From positions 1 to 5,759 of the forward strand of contig CAJYHH010000469.1 of NCBI GenBank assembly GCA_913773825.1: a DNA stretch of 5,759 bases. Reading direction: 5' to 3'. The DNA comes from Candidatus Sericytochromatia bacterium. Lineage in GTDB: Bacteria > Cyanobacteriota > Sericytochromatia > UBA7694. A program made the translations under genes and the position numbers. The number at the start of each line of letters is the position of its first letter. Position 1 is the first letter of the stretch. Shown here one piece after another: positions 1 through 4,599 of this stretch. The notes below the pieces were generated by a model that saw only the letters and a list, made by a program, of their open reading frames with translations, had not been told where the DNA came from and made no database searches.

Positions 1-2
1 TT

Positions 3-176
3 CCGGGTTATGGAATCTATATCGAGCTGACCACCATCAAACCTAGATTGATGGCGAAGAAGCGCCGCAAGATTCGCTTATTCAAAGAGCTCTATCCCCA
101 TCTTCCAATTCGCCTGATCCAGGGTAAGGATTTTCATCAACTGATGTGGAAGTATGGACGCAATGAACAGAGATAG
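3..176 (+). CDS. C-terminal end of an unrecognised small basic protein (5' part outside the window)
   Basis: An open frame runs from the left window edge to a TAG at 174-176; the other two plus frames stop within the first 45 bases. The visible 57 residues begin PGYGIYIELTT and continue with a strongly basic stretch (MAKKRRKIR, residues 17-25), then ELYPHLPIRLI and a KDFHQLMWKYG ending. This looks like the end of a compact alpha/beta domain: a strand (IYIELTT), a basic helix, a strand (IRLI) and a last helix. The pattern reminds me of small conserved bacterial proteins with an 'IELTT...K..RK...ELYP' ending, but I cannot name the family and infer no function. The frame overlaps the start of hpt by 14 bp, which suggests co-transcription and possibly translational coupling. 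The frame is real with good probability because of the overlap and the protein-like composition. Confidence 0.6.
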   Translation, partial: PGYGIYIELTTIKPRLMAKKRRKIRLFKELYPHLPIRLIQGKDFHQLMWKYGRNEQR

Positions 177-726
177 TGAAGTCTTTAAAGACCTCGAATC
201 GATTCTGATCGACGAAGCAACCCTGCAGCAGCGGATTCAAGAGCTCGGCCAGCAAATTGGCCAGGACTACAAAGGCAAACTGCCGGTCGTCATCGGCATC
301 CTCAAAGGGTCCAGCATTTTTCTGGCGGATCTGGTTAAAGCGATCCCGATTCATCTGACTCTGGACTTTATGGGCATCTCCAGCTATGGCGGCGGCACTC
401 ATTCTACTGGCGTAGTCAAAATCACCAAAGACCTAGAAGAAACCATCGAAGGTCGTCACGTGATCATTGCTGAAGATATCATCGACACAGGTCTGACCCT
501 GAATTACCTGCTCAAGACGCTTAAGCAGCGTAATCCAGCCAGCCTGACAATCTGTACGCTCCTGAACAAACAGGCCCGCCGGATTCTGGAAGTCGAAGAC
601 GTCGGCTATAAAGGCTTTGAAATCGACGATCACTTTGTGGTCGGCTACGGCCTGGATTATATGCAAAAATTCCGCAACCTGCCCTGCATTGGCGTGCTTA
701 AGCCTTCGGTTTATCAGAAGTTTTAA
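163..726 (+). CDS. hpt: Hypoxanthine phosphoribosyltransferase
   Basis: This cytosolic purine-salvage enzyme joins hypoxanthine (usually also guanine) to PRPP, giving IMP or GMP and pyrophosphate. The 187 residues match the usual length of about 180. Visible motifs, numbered from Met163: GILKGSS (45-51), the PPi-binding loop; SSYGGGTHSTG (73-83), the flexible loop; HVIIAEDIIDTGLT (99-112), the PRPP-binding signature with the Glu-Asp pair at 104-105; TLLNK (132-136), whose Lys is expected to contact the purine; and FVVGYGLDYMQKFRNLP (158-174), the purine-binding end segment. Two starts are possible. ATG 154 has GGAAG only 1 nt upstream, whereas ATG 163 has GGAAG (148-152) 10 nt upstream, so I prefer 163; starting at 154 would add MDA. 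The start lies inside the preceding gene, and no separate promoter is visible. The 3' end overlaps the convergent ferritin-like gene by 29 bp. Confidence 0.96.
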   Translation: MNRDSEVFKDLESILIDEATLQQRIQELGQQIGQDYKGKLPVVIGILKGSSIFLADLVKAIPIHLTLDFMGISSYGGGTHSTGVVKITKDLEETIEGRHVIIAEDIIDTGLTLNYLLKTLKQRNPASLTICTLLNKQARRILEVEDVGYKGFEIDDHFVVGYGLDYMQKFRNLPCIGVLKPSVYQKF

Positions 727-1972
727 TTCCAGCCAGCATCTGGCCGGTCAGTTGATCCAGCTGATCGGCCACTTTGGTTAAAACCGGATAGAGCTTGGCA
801 AGTCTGCTGGCGCCCTCGCGCAGCTCTGCCAGGCGCTCAGCCAGCACAATCCGTTCGGCTAAACCAAACGGTCCCGGCACGATATTGCGCACATTGGCAA
901 AGCTCAGGCCTGCTGTGACGCCAGGATGCTGTGGGCTGGCAGGCAGCTCCGTCAGCAATTGACCAATGGGCACCAAGACATGCATTAGCCCTATCGCGGC
1001 ATCCAGCATCTGGCTCTGAGCAGCGTGTCCATCAGGCCGACCATAAGCCTGAGTCAACAATCTGAGCATATGCACATAGACCGCATTGCCCAGATCGAGC
1101 ACACGGGCGGTTTGCGGCTCGTCAATAAAGATTTTACCTTCTGGCTCAGGTGGCTGACGCATCAGGGGATTGCGGGCTGCAGGGCGCCCGGGCTCAAAAG
1201 CTTCACGCTGTGCTTTAAGCGCCAGATATTCTTCACGCATGTTTAAAAATCGGCTGTAGTGAGATTCTTCGCCTTGTTTAGAACTGCCTTCTCCTTGATC
1301 GATGATGATATTTAAAGCAGCTAAAGCACTTTTAAGATGCGTAATCCGCTGCATCCCCGGCAGGCTGATCAGATCTTCACCTATTTGAGACTCAATGGGC
1401 CCAATAAACAGGCGTTCTTCGCCGAGACGTTTACTTAAAGAGACTATGGCCTCACGGATGCCGCGGTAAAGATGCCCGATTGTGGCATAGTCCTGGCCGC
1501 TTGGCATCAGGCGCCCCCAGGGGGCCGGGCGCTCATAGTCAGTTTCAGGGCTAAAACTTTTGCCATCCGGAATATCCACACCTTCAGGTCGCTCTAAAAA
1601 AATAAAGTGATCAAGGGTATCCAGATTAAACGGCGCCAGTTCTACAACTAACCCACAAGGATAATAGCCTGGCGAAACCGGAAAATTGGGCCGGCTCAAA
1701 TAAGGTGAGCCTCCTAAGGCCACCATCAGATTGCCTACTAAGGCCAGATGGGCCATTTCTTCGTGGCATATCTTAACAATCAGCTTACGCCAGCGCGTTA
1801 CCGCAGCCAGTTCTTCTGCGCTCAGGTTTTCATCCTGGCGCTGTTTAAGCGAAAACGCCGCATAGAGGTAACAGGCCATCAGATTATGTTCAACTTCAGC
1901 GGCTTCCTGCAGCAGATACAGCAGCTGCTCGCGGTTTAGTGCAATGATTTCAGGCTCTTTGTCCACCGTCAT
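698..1972 (-). CDS. Ferritin-like protein of the VioB/RebD N-terminal (iminophenyl-pyruvate dimer synthase) type
   Basis: The 424 residues open with a ferritin-like four-helix core. Helix 1 carries EAAEVEHNLMACYLY (23-37). Helix 2 carries CHEEMAHLALVGNLM (69-83), an ExxH metal site, followed by LGGSPYLSRPNFPVSPGYYP (86-105). The Glu-rich stretch GEESHYSRF (234-242) supplies another ExxH-type ligand pair. This arrangement is typical of the family named for iminophenyl-pyruvate dimer synthase, which includes the N-terminal half of VioB and RebD. Those proteins are about 1000 residues long and make bisindole precursors. This one is standalone, and no indole-pathway genes are visible beside it, so its substrate is unknown. 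The C-terminal part (about 290-410) is mostly helical (VYVHMLRLLTQAYG, LAERLAELREGASRLAKLYP). No signal peptide is seen, so it is probably cytosolic. The ATG at 1972 has GAGGG 7 nt upstream. The last codons overlap the 3' end of hpt on the other strand. Confidence 0.85.
   Translation of the reverse strand: MTVDKEPEIIALNREQLLYLLQEAAEVEHNLMACYLYAAFSLKQRQDENLSAEELAAVTRWRKLIVKICHEEMAHLALVGNLMVALGGSPYLSRPNFPVSPGYYPCGLVVELAPFNLDTLDHFIFLERPEGVDIPDGKSFSPETDYERPAPWGRLMPSGQDYATIGHLYRGIREAIVSLSKRLGEERLFIGPIESQIGEDLISLPGMQRITHLKSALAALNIIIDQGEGSSKQGEESHYSRFLNMREEYLALKAQREAFEPGRPAARNPLMRQPPEPEGKIFIDEPQTARVLDLGNAVYVHMLRLLTQAYGRPDGHAAQSQMLDAAIGLMHVLVPIGQLLTELPASPQHPGVTAGLSFANVRNIVPGPFGLAERIVLAERLAELREGASRLAKLYPVLTKVADQLDQLTGQMLAGIKTSDKPKA
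741..771. repeat. Strong inverted repeat just downstream of hpt, inside the end of the ferritin-like gene
   Basis: Arms TGGCCGGTCAG (741-751) and CTGATCGGCCA (761-771) form an 11-bp stem with one G-U pair around a 9-nt loop. It starts 14 nt after the hpt stop codon, which suits a 3' end or RNA-stabilising hairpin for the hpt transcript. The downstream bases (CTTTGGTTAA) lack a proper T run, so it is not a standard intrinsic terminator. On the other strand it encodes part of the DQLDQLTGQ segment, and the coding sequence alone might explain it. Confidence 0.45.
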
Positions 1973-2010
1973 CTGTCTTCCCTCTTTTGCCGAGATCTCA
2001 TGATTGAGAG

Positions 2011-2051
2011 CCGGTTTTTTTATCCCTTAGATTGTGTTGCGGGTAAACCGG
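2011..2051. repeat. Inverted repeat CCGGTTT...AAACCGG in the divergent intergenic region
   Basis: Perfect 7-bp arms lie at 2011-2017 and 2045-2051. An additional inner CCC (2024-2026) and GGG (2041-2043) could extend the pairing across a bulge. On the minus strand it would fall in the leader of the ferritin-like gene, about 40-80 nt before its ATG. It could be an operator or an RNA leader fold; the sequence alone does not decide. Confidence 0.35.
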
Positions 2052-2116
2052 AATATGCTAGGTTTATATTAATAAATTCATACTATCGCATGTTTTGAAA
2101 ATAGCCAAAAAACCCA

Positions 2117-2122
2117 AAGGAG
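2117..2122 (+). promoter_or_regulatory. Ribosome binding site AAGGAG that fixes the SpoIIAA-like start
   Basis: AAGGAG lies 8 nt before ATG 2131. A TTG at 2095 in the same frame would put this perfect Shine-Dalgarno inside the coding region, so the longer start is unlikely. Confidence 0.8.
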
Positions 2123-2130
2123 ACAACGAA

Positions 2131-2478
2131 ATGTTGACCTTAACTCACTTAGCAGGTAAACAACTTGAATATCGACTCGAAGGCCAGCTGACAGGTGAAG
2201 ATTACCGCCAGGGAATCGCCCCCGTACGCCAGGCGCTGAATGATCAGACTCAATTAAATTTACTGGTTGAAATCATTGATTTTACCGGCTGGGACGCAAG
2301 CGCTATCTGGCAGGAAGCGCGCTTTGACCTTAAATTACGCGACCAGATCGATAAAGTTGCCCTGGTCGGTGATGCCCGTTTTGAAGCCTGGGGCGGGCGC
2401 TTTGGGCGTGAACTGATGCCTGTACAGGTCCAATTTTTTAGCAATCTGCAGGCTGCCCGTGACTGGCTCTCAAGCTAA
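2131..2478 (+). CDS. SpoIIAA-like (STAS-related) small protein
   Basis: The 115 residues fit the compact SpoIIAA-like family, whose fold resembles anti-sigma-factor antagonists and lipid-binding CRAL-TRIO domains. The opening LEGQLTGEDYRQGIAPVRQAL (16-36) is the usual first strand and helix. LLVEIIDFTGWD (44-55) is the core strand. DKVALVGDARFEAW (74-87) is the most typical stretch of the family, and VQFFSNLQAARDWLSS (100-115) gives the final strand and helix ending in the family's A..WL pattern. The serine phosphorylated in true anti-sigma antagonists has no clear counterpart, and no kinase or sigma-factor gene is nearby, so a role in sigma regulation is not supported. The biochemical role of this family is largely unknown. 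No signal peptide or membrane segment is seen, so it is probably cytosolic. It ends 6 bp from the convergent dipeptidase gene. Confidence 0.8.
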   Translation: MLTLTHLAGKQLEYRLEGQLTGEDYRQGIAPVRQALNDQTQLNLLVEIIDFTGWDASAIWQEARFDLKLRDQIDKVALVGDARFEAWGGRFGRELMPVQVQFFSNLQAARDWLSS

Positions 2479-2484
2479 ACCCAT

Positions 2485-3558
2485 TTATTCAGGCCTGACT
2501 TGCTGAATCACCCTCAGAAAGTTCAGACCTAAGATTTTGCGAATCCGCCCTTCAGACCAGCCGCGTTTTAACATGCGTTCAACTAACACTGGCTGCCAGG
2601 TCACATCGGGAAAATCGCGCGGTAACGTAATCATGCCGTCGTAGTCTGAACCGAGCGAAGCATAGTCTTCGCCGCCAATTTTAATCAGATGTGCGAGATG
2701 ATCAATAATTCGCTCTAGGGTCTGCTCAGGCTTGTTGAGGGCCAAAAAATTCTGCTCATACATAATCCCAATGGTGCCGTTGCGCTGACAAATCTCGCGA
2801 ATTTGCTGATCGTCAATATTGCGAAAGACATCACACACCCCTTTTAAGCCTGTATGTGTGACAACGGGCGGAATATCTTTAGGCATGACTGTTAAAGCGT
2901 CAAAAAAGCCTTTGCGGTTGATATGCGACAGATCGACTAAAATTTTTTCTTCAGTTAAACGCCTGACAAATTCACGGCCATAAGCACTTAAGCCAATCTG
3001 GGTATCAAAAGGATTCAGGTTACTGGCGCCAATCCGGCTGCGGGTCAGATGCACCAGCGTAATCCGATGGATTTCAGGGATCCGGGACAAATCCTGAAGA
3101 TTATGGTCTAAAGCCTGCCCGCCCTGAATTGAAAAAAAACAGGCAATCTGTTGATTTGACCGCGCTTGCTGGTAATCCGCATAACTGACCACATGTTTAA
3201 ATTCCGGATGTGGTTTAAGCGTGTTGAGCATATCGCTGATATATTGGCGCACGCTGCCATATTTGCGCGCTTTGGGAATCAGGGGATTTGCCGGGATATC
3301 AAAAACAATACCCGCCATTTGGGCTTCTAACAGACGCGGTAAATCTACTTGTCCACCTAAACGGGCGCGCCAGGGCGGCAAACGATGATGATGAGACAGT
3401 TTGTAGCCCGTTAACCGCTGCCATAAAAAAGTATCTGTATGCAGATCAATCACTTCAGCATCTAAATAAAGCGCAACCGCTTCTTGAGAAATCTTGAGTT
3501 TAGCGGCCCAGGCAGCCGGGTCATGGCGATAGTCTTTAAAAGTCAGTGTGCTGTTCAC
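2485..3558 (-). CDS. Peptidase M19 (renal-type dipeptidase) family protein with a substituted metal ligand
   Basis: M19 enzymes are dinuclear-zinc hydrolases with a TIM-barrel fold that cleave dipeptides, including D-residue and dehydro dipeptides. Family landmarks in this 357-residue protein are DLHTDT (38-43; ligands H40 and D42), LVDLSH (207-212; H212), VVTHTG (232-237; H235), VFRNIDD (244-250; R246 for the substrate carboxylate) and LGSDYDG (302-308; catalytic-site D305). LGLNFLRV (343-350) is the usual family ending. The expected bridging glutamate of the EGG motif is glutamine here (SIQGG, Q145), encoded CAG, so full dipeptidase activity is uncertain. Most of the rest of the site is intact, which argues against a decayed gene. 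The start is a GTG at 3558 with only a weak ribosome site; an in-frame TGA five codons upstream rules out much extension. No signal peptide is seen, so it is likely cytosolic, unlike the membrane-anchored mammalian enzyme. Confidence 0.88.
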   Translation of the reverse strand: MNSTLTFKDYRHDPAAWAAKLKISQEAVALYLDAEVIDLHTDTFLWQRLTGYKLSHHHRLPPWRARLGGQVDLPRLLEAQMAGIVFDIPANPLIPKARKYGSVRQYISDMLNTLKPHPEFKHVVSYADYQQARSNQQIACFFSIQGGQALDHNLQDLSRIPEIHRITLVHLTRSRIGASNLNPFDTQIGLSAYGREFVRRLTEEKILVDLSHINRKGFFDALTVMPKDIPPVVTHTGLKGVCDVFRNIDDQQIREICQRNGTIGIMYEQNFLALNKPEQTLERIIDHLAHLIKIGGEDYASLGSDYDGMITLPRDFPDVTWQPVLVERMLKRGWSEGRIRKILGLNFLRVIQQVRPE

Positions 3559-3615
3559 TTGTTTAATCTTTCAGTCTGTTTGGTCAAGACGGCCCGCTTT
3601 GACGAACTGATGGGG

Positions 3616-3651
3616 ATTATAGCTTATCCAGCTTTTCTATAAGCTGGTCAA
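3616..3651 (-). promoter_or_regulatory. Probable promoter of the dipeptidase gene
   Basis: Read on the minus strand, a perfect TATAAT lies at 3621-3616, about 58 nt before the GTG start. Its -35 partner is weak at 16-18 nt spacing. A TTGACC at 3651-3646 is 17 nt from an alternative, poorer -10 (GATAAG, 3628-3623), so two overlapping promoters are possible. A perfect hairpin occupies the spacer region. Confidence 0.5.
3628..3647. repeat. Perfect inverted repeat in the divergent dipeptidase/nfuA promoter region
   Basis: CCAGCTT (3628-3634) and AAGCTGG (3641-3647) form a 7-bp stem with a 6-nt loop. An overlapping alternative pairs AGCTTAT (3621-3627) with ATAAGCT (3639-3645). There is no T run after it in either direction, so it is not a terminator. 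Its place between the -35 and -10 candidates of the dipeptidase promoter fits a repressor operator, which is inference. Confidence 0.45.
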
Positions 3652-3755
3652 AAGGTGCGGTGGAAAAGGGTGGTTTGAGATTTTGGCTAGGTTAATTTTA
3701 GCTTTAGACAGCGAGTTGCCCAAGTGCTAATTAATTCCGACAATCTTATCTGCTT

Positions 3756-3764
3756 TGCTATAAT
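3756..3764 (+). promoter_or_regulatory. Extended -10 promoter of nfuA
   Basis: The bases read T-TG-C-TATAAT: a TATAAT at 3759-3764 with a TG one base upstream, the extended -10 form. The -35 region (TTCCGA, 3735-3740, 18-nt spacing) is poor, as is common with extended -10 promoters. Transcription would start near 3771, giving a leader of about 25 nt before ATG 3796. Confidence 0.7.
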
Positions 3765-3795
3765 AGAACAGAATTTGCACATCGAGGATAACTCC

Positions 3796-4410
3796 ATGAC
3801 GACTCCCCAAACCCAGGCCTTAATTACGATTGATGAATCTGCCCGCGAAAAAATCCGCACCATGCTTGAATCTGAGCAAAAAGGTGAAAGCGCCCTGCGC
3901 ATCCGGATTACCGGCCGCTCTGCCAGTGGTTATCAGCATAAACTCTCGCTGGTCGAACCCGGCTTTGAAAAACCTGACGATATTCTGGCTGAGTCCAGCG
4001 GTATTCGCATTCTGGTTGATCCCAAAACCGCCAAACAAATTGAAGGTTCTGTCATTGAATTTGTTGATGATTTATATGGTGGTGGCTTTAAAGTCAGCAA
4101 CCCCAATCAGCCTGCTTTTTCAAGCGATGCTGAGCGCCTGGTTCAGGAGCTGATCGACAATCAGATTACTCCTTCATTAGCGATGCACGGCGGCTATTTA
4201 GAGCTGCTTGAAGTCAGCAACGGCAAAGCCTTTGTTCACTTTGGCGGTGGTTGTCAGGGCTGTGGGATGGCTGATGTGACGCTTAAACAAGGTGTCGAAA
4301 AACTGATTCTGGACACCGTTCCTGAAATCAAAGCCGTCATCGACAGTACAGATCACGCCCAGGGCGAAAATCCCTATTACCAGCCCGCCAAACATTCACA
4401 CGCTCATTAA
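3796..4410 (+). CDS. nfuA: NfuA-like iron-sulfur cluster carrier (degenerate A-type domain plus Nfu domain)
   Basis: NfuA proteins receive Fe-S clusters from the assembly scaffold and pass them to client enzymes, notably under oxidative or iron stress. The 204 residues (E. coli NfuA has 191) show two domains. Residues 1-106 resemble the A-type (IscA/HesB) fold, with LRIRITG (34-40), SVIEFVDDLYGGGFKVSNPNQPAF (85-108, split across two strands) and none of the three A-type cysteines; the same loss is known in NfuA. Residues 109-185 are the Nfu domain, with the cluster-binding CxxC in GGGCQGCGMADVTLKQGVE (150-168; C153 and C156). These are the only cysteines, so a cluster would bridge a dimer, as in the family. 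The tail is His-rich (HSHAH). The start is ATG 3796 with AGGA 7 nt upstream; an in-frame GTG at 3724 lies upstream of the -10 box and is rejected. No isc or suf genes are in view. Confidence 0.92.
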   Translation: MTTPQTQALITIDESAREKIRTMLESEQKGESALRIRITGRSASGYQHKLSLVEPGFEKPDDILAESSGIRILVDPKTAKQIEGSVIEFVDDLYGGGFKVSNPNQPAFSSDAERLVQELIDNQITPSLAMHGGYLELLEVSNGKAFVHFGGGCQGCGMADVTLKQGVEKLILDTVPEIKAVIDSTDHAQGENPYYQPAKHSHAH

Positions 4411-4424
4411 TTCTCTCATTAATT
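4403..4424 (+). repeat. 12-bp tandem duplication covering the nfuA stop codon
   Basis: CTCATTAATT occurs at 4403-4412 and again at 4415-4424, a 12-bp period. Because 12 is a multiple of three, the copy repeats His-TAA in frame, so a second stop (4420-4422) backs up the first (4408-4410). Confidence 0.7.
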
Positions 4425-4441
4425 ACTGAGTCTCACATTTT

Positions 4442-4474
4442 AACAGGCCCCTATTTGGGGTCTGTTGTCATTTT
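4442..4474 (+). terminator. Probable intrinsic terminator of nfuA
   Basis: AACAGGCCCC (4442-4451) pairs over 10 bp, with one G-U pair, with GGGGTCTGTT (4457-4466) around a TATTT loop. A short TTTT follows at 4471-4474 after GTCA. The stem is strong and G+C-rich near the loop; the T run is short and offset, so read-through to the second hairpin is possible. Confidence 0.7.
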
Positions 4475-4488
4475 AATCCCGTTTTTCG

Positions 4489-4522
4489 AGCTTGTATCAA
4501 TCGATACAAGCTTGTATTTTTT
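4489..4522 (+). terminator. Second hairpin with T run, terminator or operator
   Basis: AGCTTGTATC (4489-4498) and GATACAAGCT (4503-4512) are perfect 10-bp arms around a 4-nt AATC loop, followed by TGTATTTTTT (4513-4522). The T run makes it a good second intrinsic terminator, 22 nt after the first hairpin. The arms are A+T-rich and the TTGTAT word recurs downstream, so it may instead, or also, be a regulator site for the next gene. Confidence 0.65.
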
Positions 4523-4542
4523 GGTTTTGTGAAAATTTTGGA

Positions 4543-4569
4543 TGTATTTTTAAGATCCGGGAGTATAAT
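4543..4569 (+). promoter_or_regulatory. Probable promoter of the 3'-edge gene
   Basis: A perfect TATAAT lies at 4564-4569, 30 nt before ATG 4600. No good -35 is present: GATGTA (4541-4546) has 17-nt spacing, and TTGGAT (4538-4543) is 20 nt away. A TGTATTTTT word (4543-4551) fills the spacer and repeats the one at 4513-4521 exactly 30 bp upstream. A weak -35 with repeats suggests an activator-dependent promoter, which is inference. Confidence 0.55.
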
Positions 4570-4599
4570 AGCGTCAGCCTGTGAAAGGAACACATCTGC

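Larger units (their letters stand above)
1973..2130. promoter_or_regulatory. Divergent intergenic region between the ferritin-like and SpoIIAA-like genes
   Basis: This 158-bp region must hold start signals for both genes and is A+T-rich in 2051-2110. Possible -10 boxes are TATATT (2065-2070) or TACTAT (2081-2086) on the plus strand, and TATAAA (complement of 2063-2068) on the minus strand. None has a convincing -35 partner, so exact promoters are not assigned. Confidence 0.4.

Noticed and set aside
45..57. Possible EF-hand in the unknown 3'-edge protein (protein residues 45-57, encoded near bases 4732-4770)
   Set aside because: The acidic spacing does not match the 1-3-5-12 ligand pattern of a canonical calcium-binding loop.
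82..402. 106-residue minus-strand frame opposite the start of hpt
   Set aside because: It lies antisense to well-supported hpt coding sequence, and its protein resembles no family.
1025..1246. 73-residue plus-strand frame inside the ferritin-like gene
   Set aside because: It is a shadow of the opposite-strand gene, which has strong family motifs through this stretch, and it has no ribosome site.
2095..2130. TTG-initiated extension of the SpoIIAA-like protein by 12 residues
   Set aside because: The extension would contain the AAGGAG ribosome site of ATG 2131, and the added residues (KIAKKPKGDNE) fall outside the family domain.
2491..2530. Imperfect inverted repeat AGGCCTGA/TCAGACCT just after the SpoIIAA-like gene
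   Set aside because: It has only 7 of 8 pairs with a 24-nt loop and no T run, so it is too weak to call a terminator.
3724..3795. GTG-initiated longer form of the NfuA-like protein
   Set aside because: The strong -10 box at 3759-3764 lies inside the extension, and ATG 3796 has a good ribosome site.
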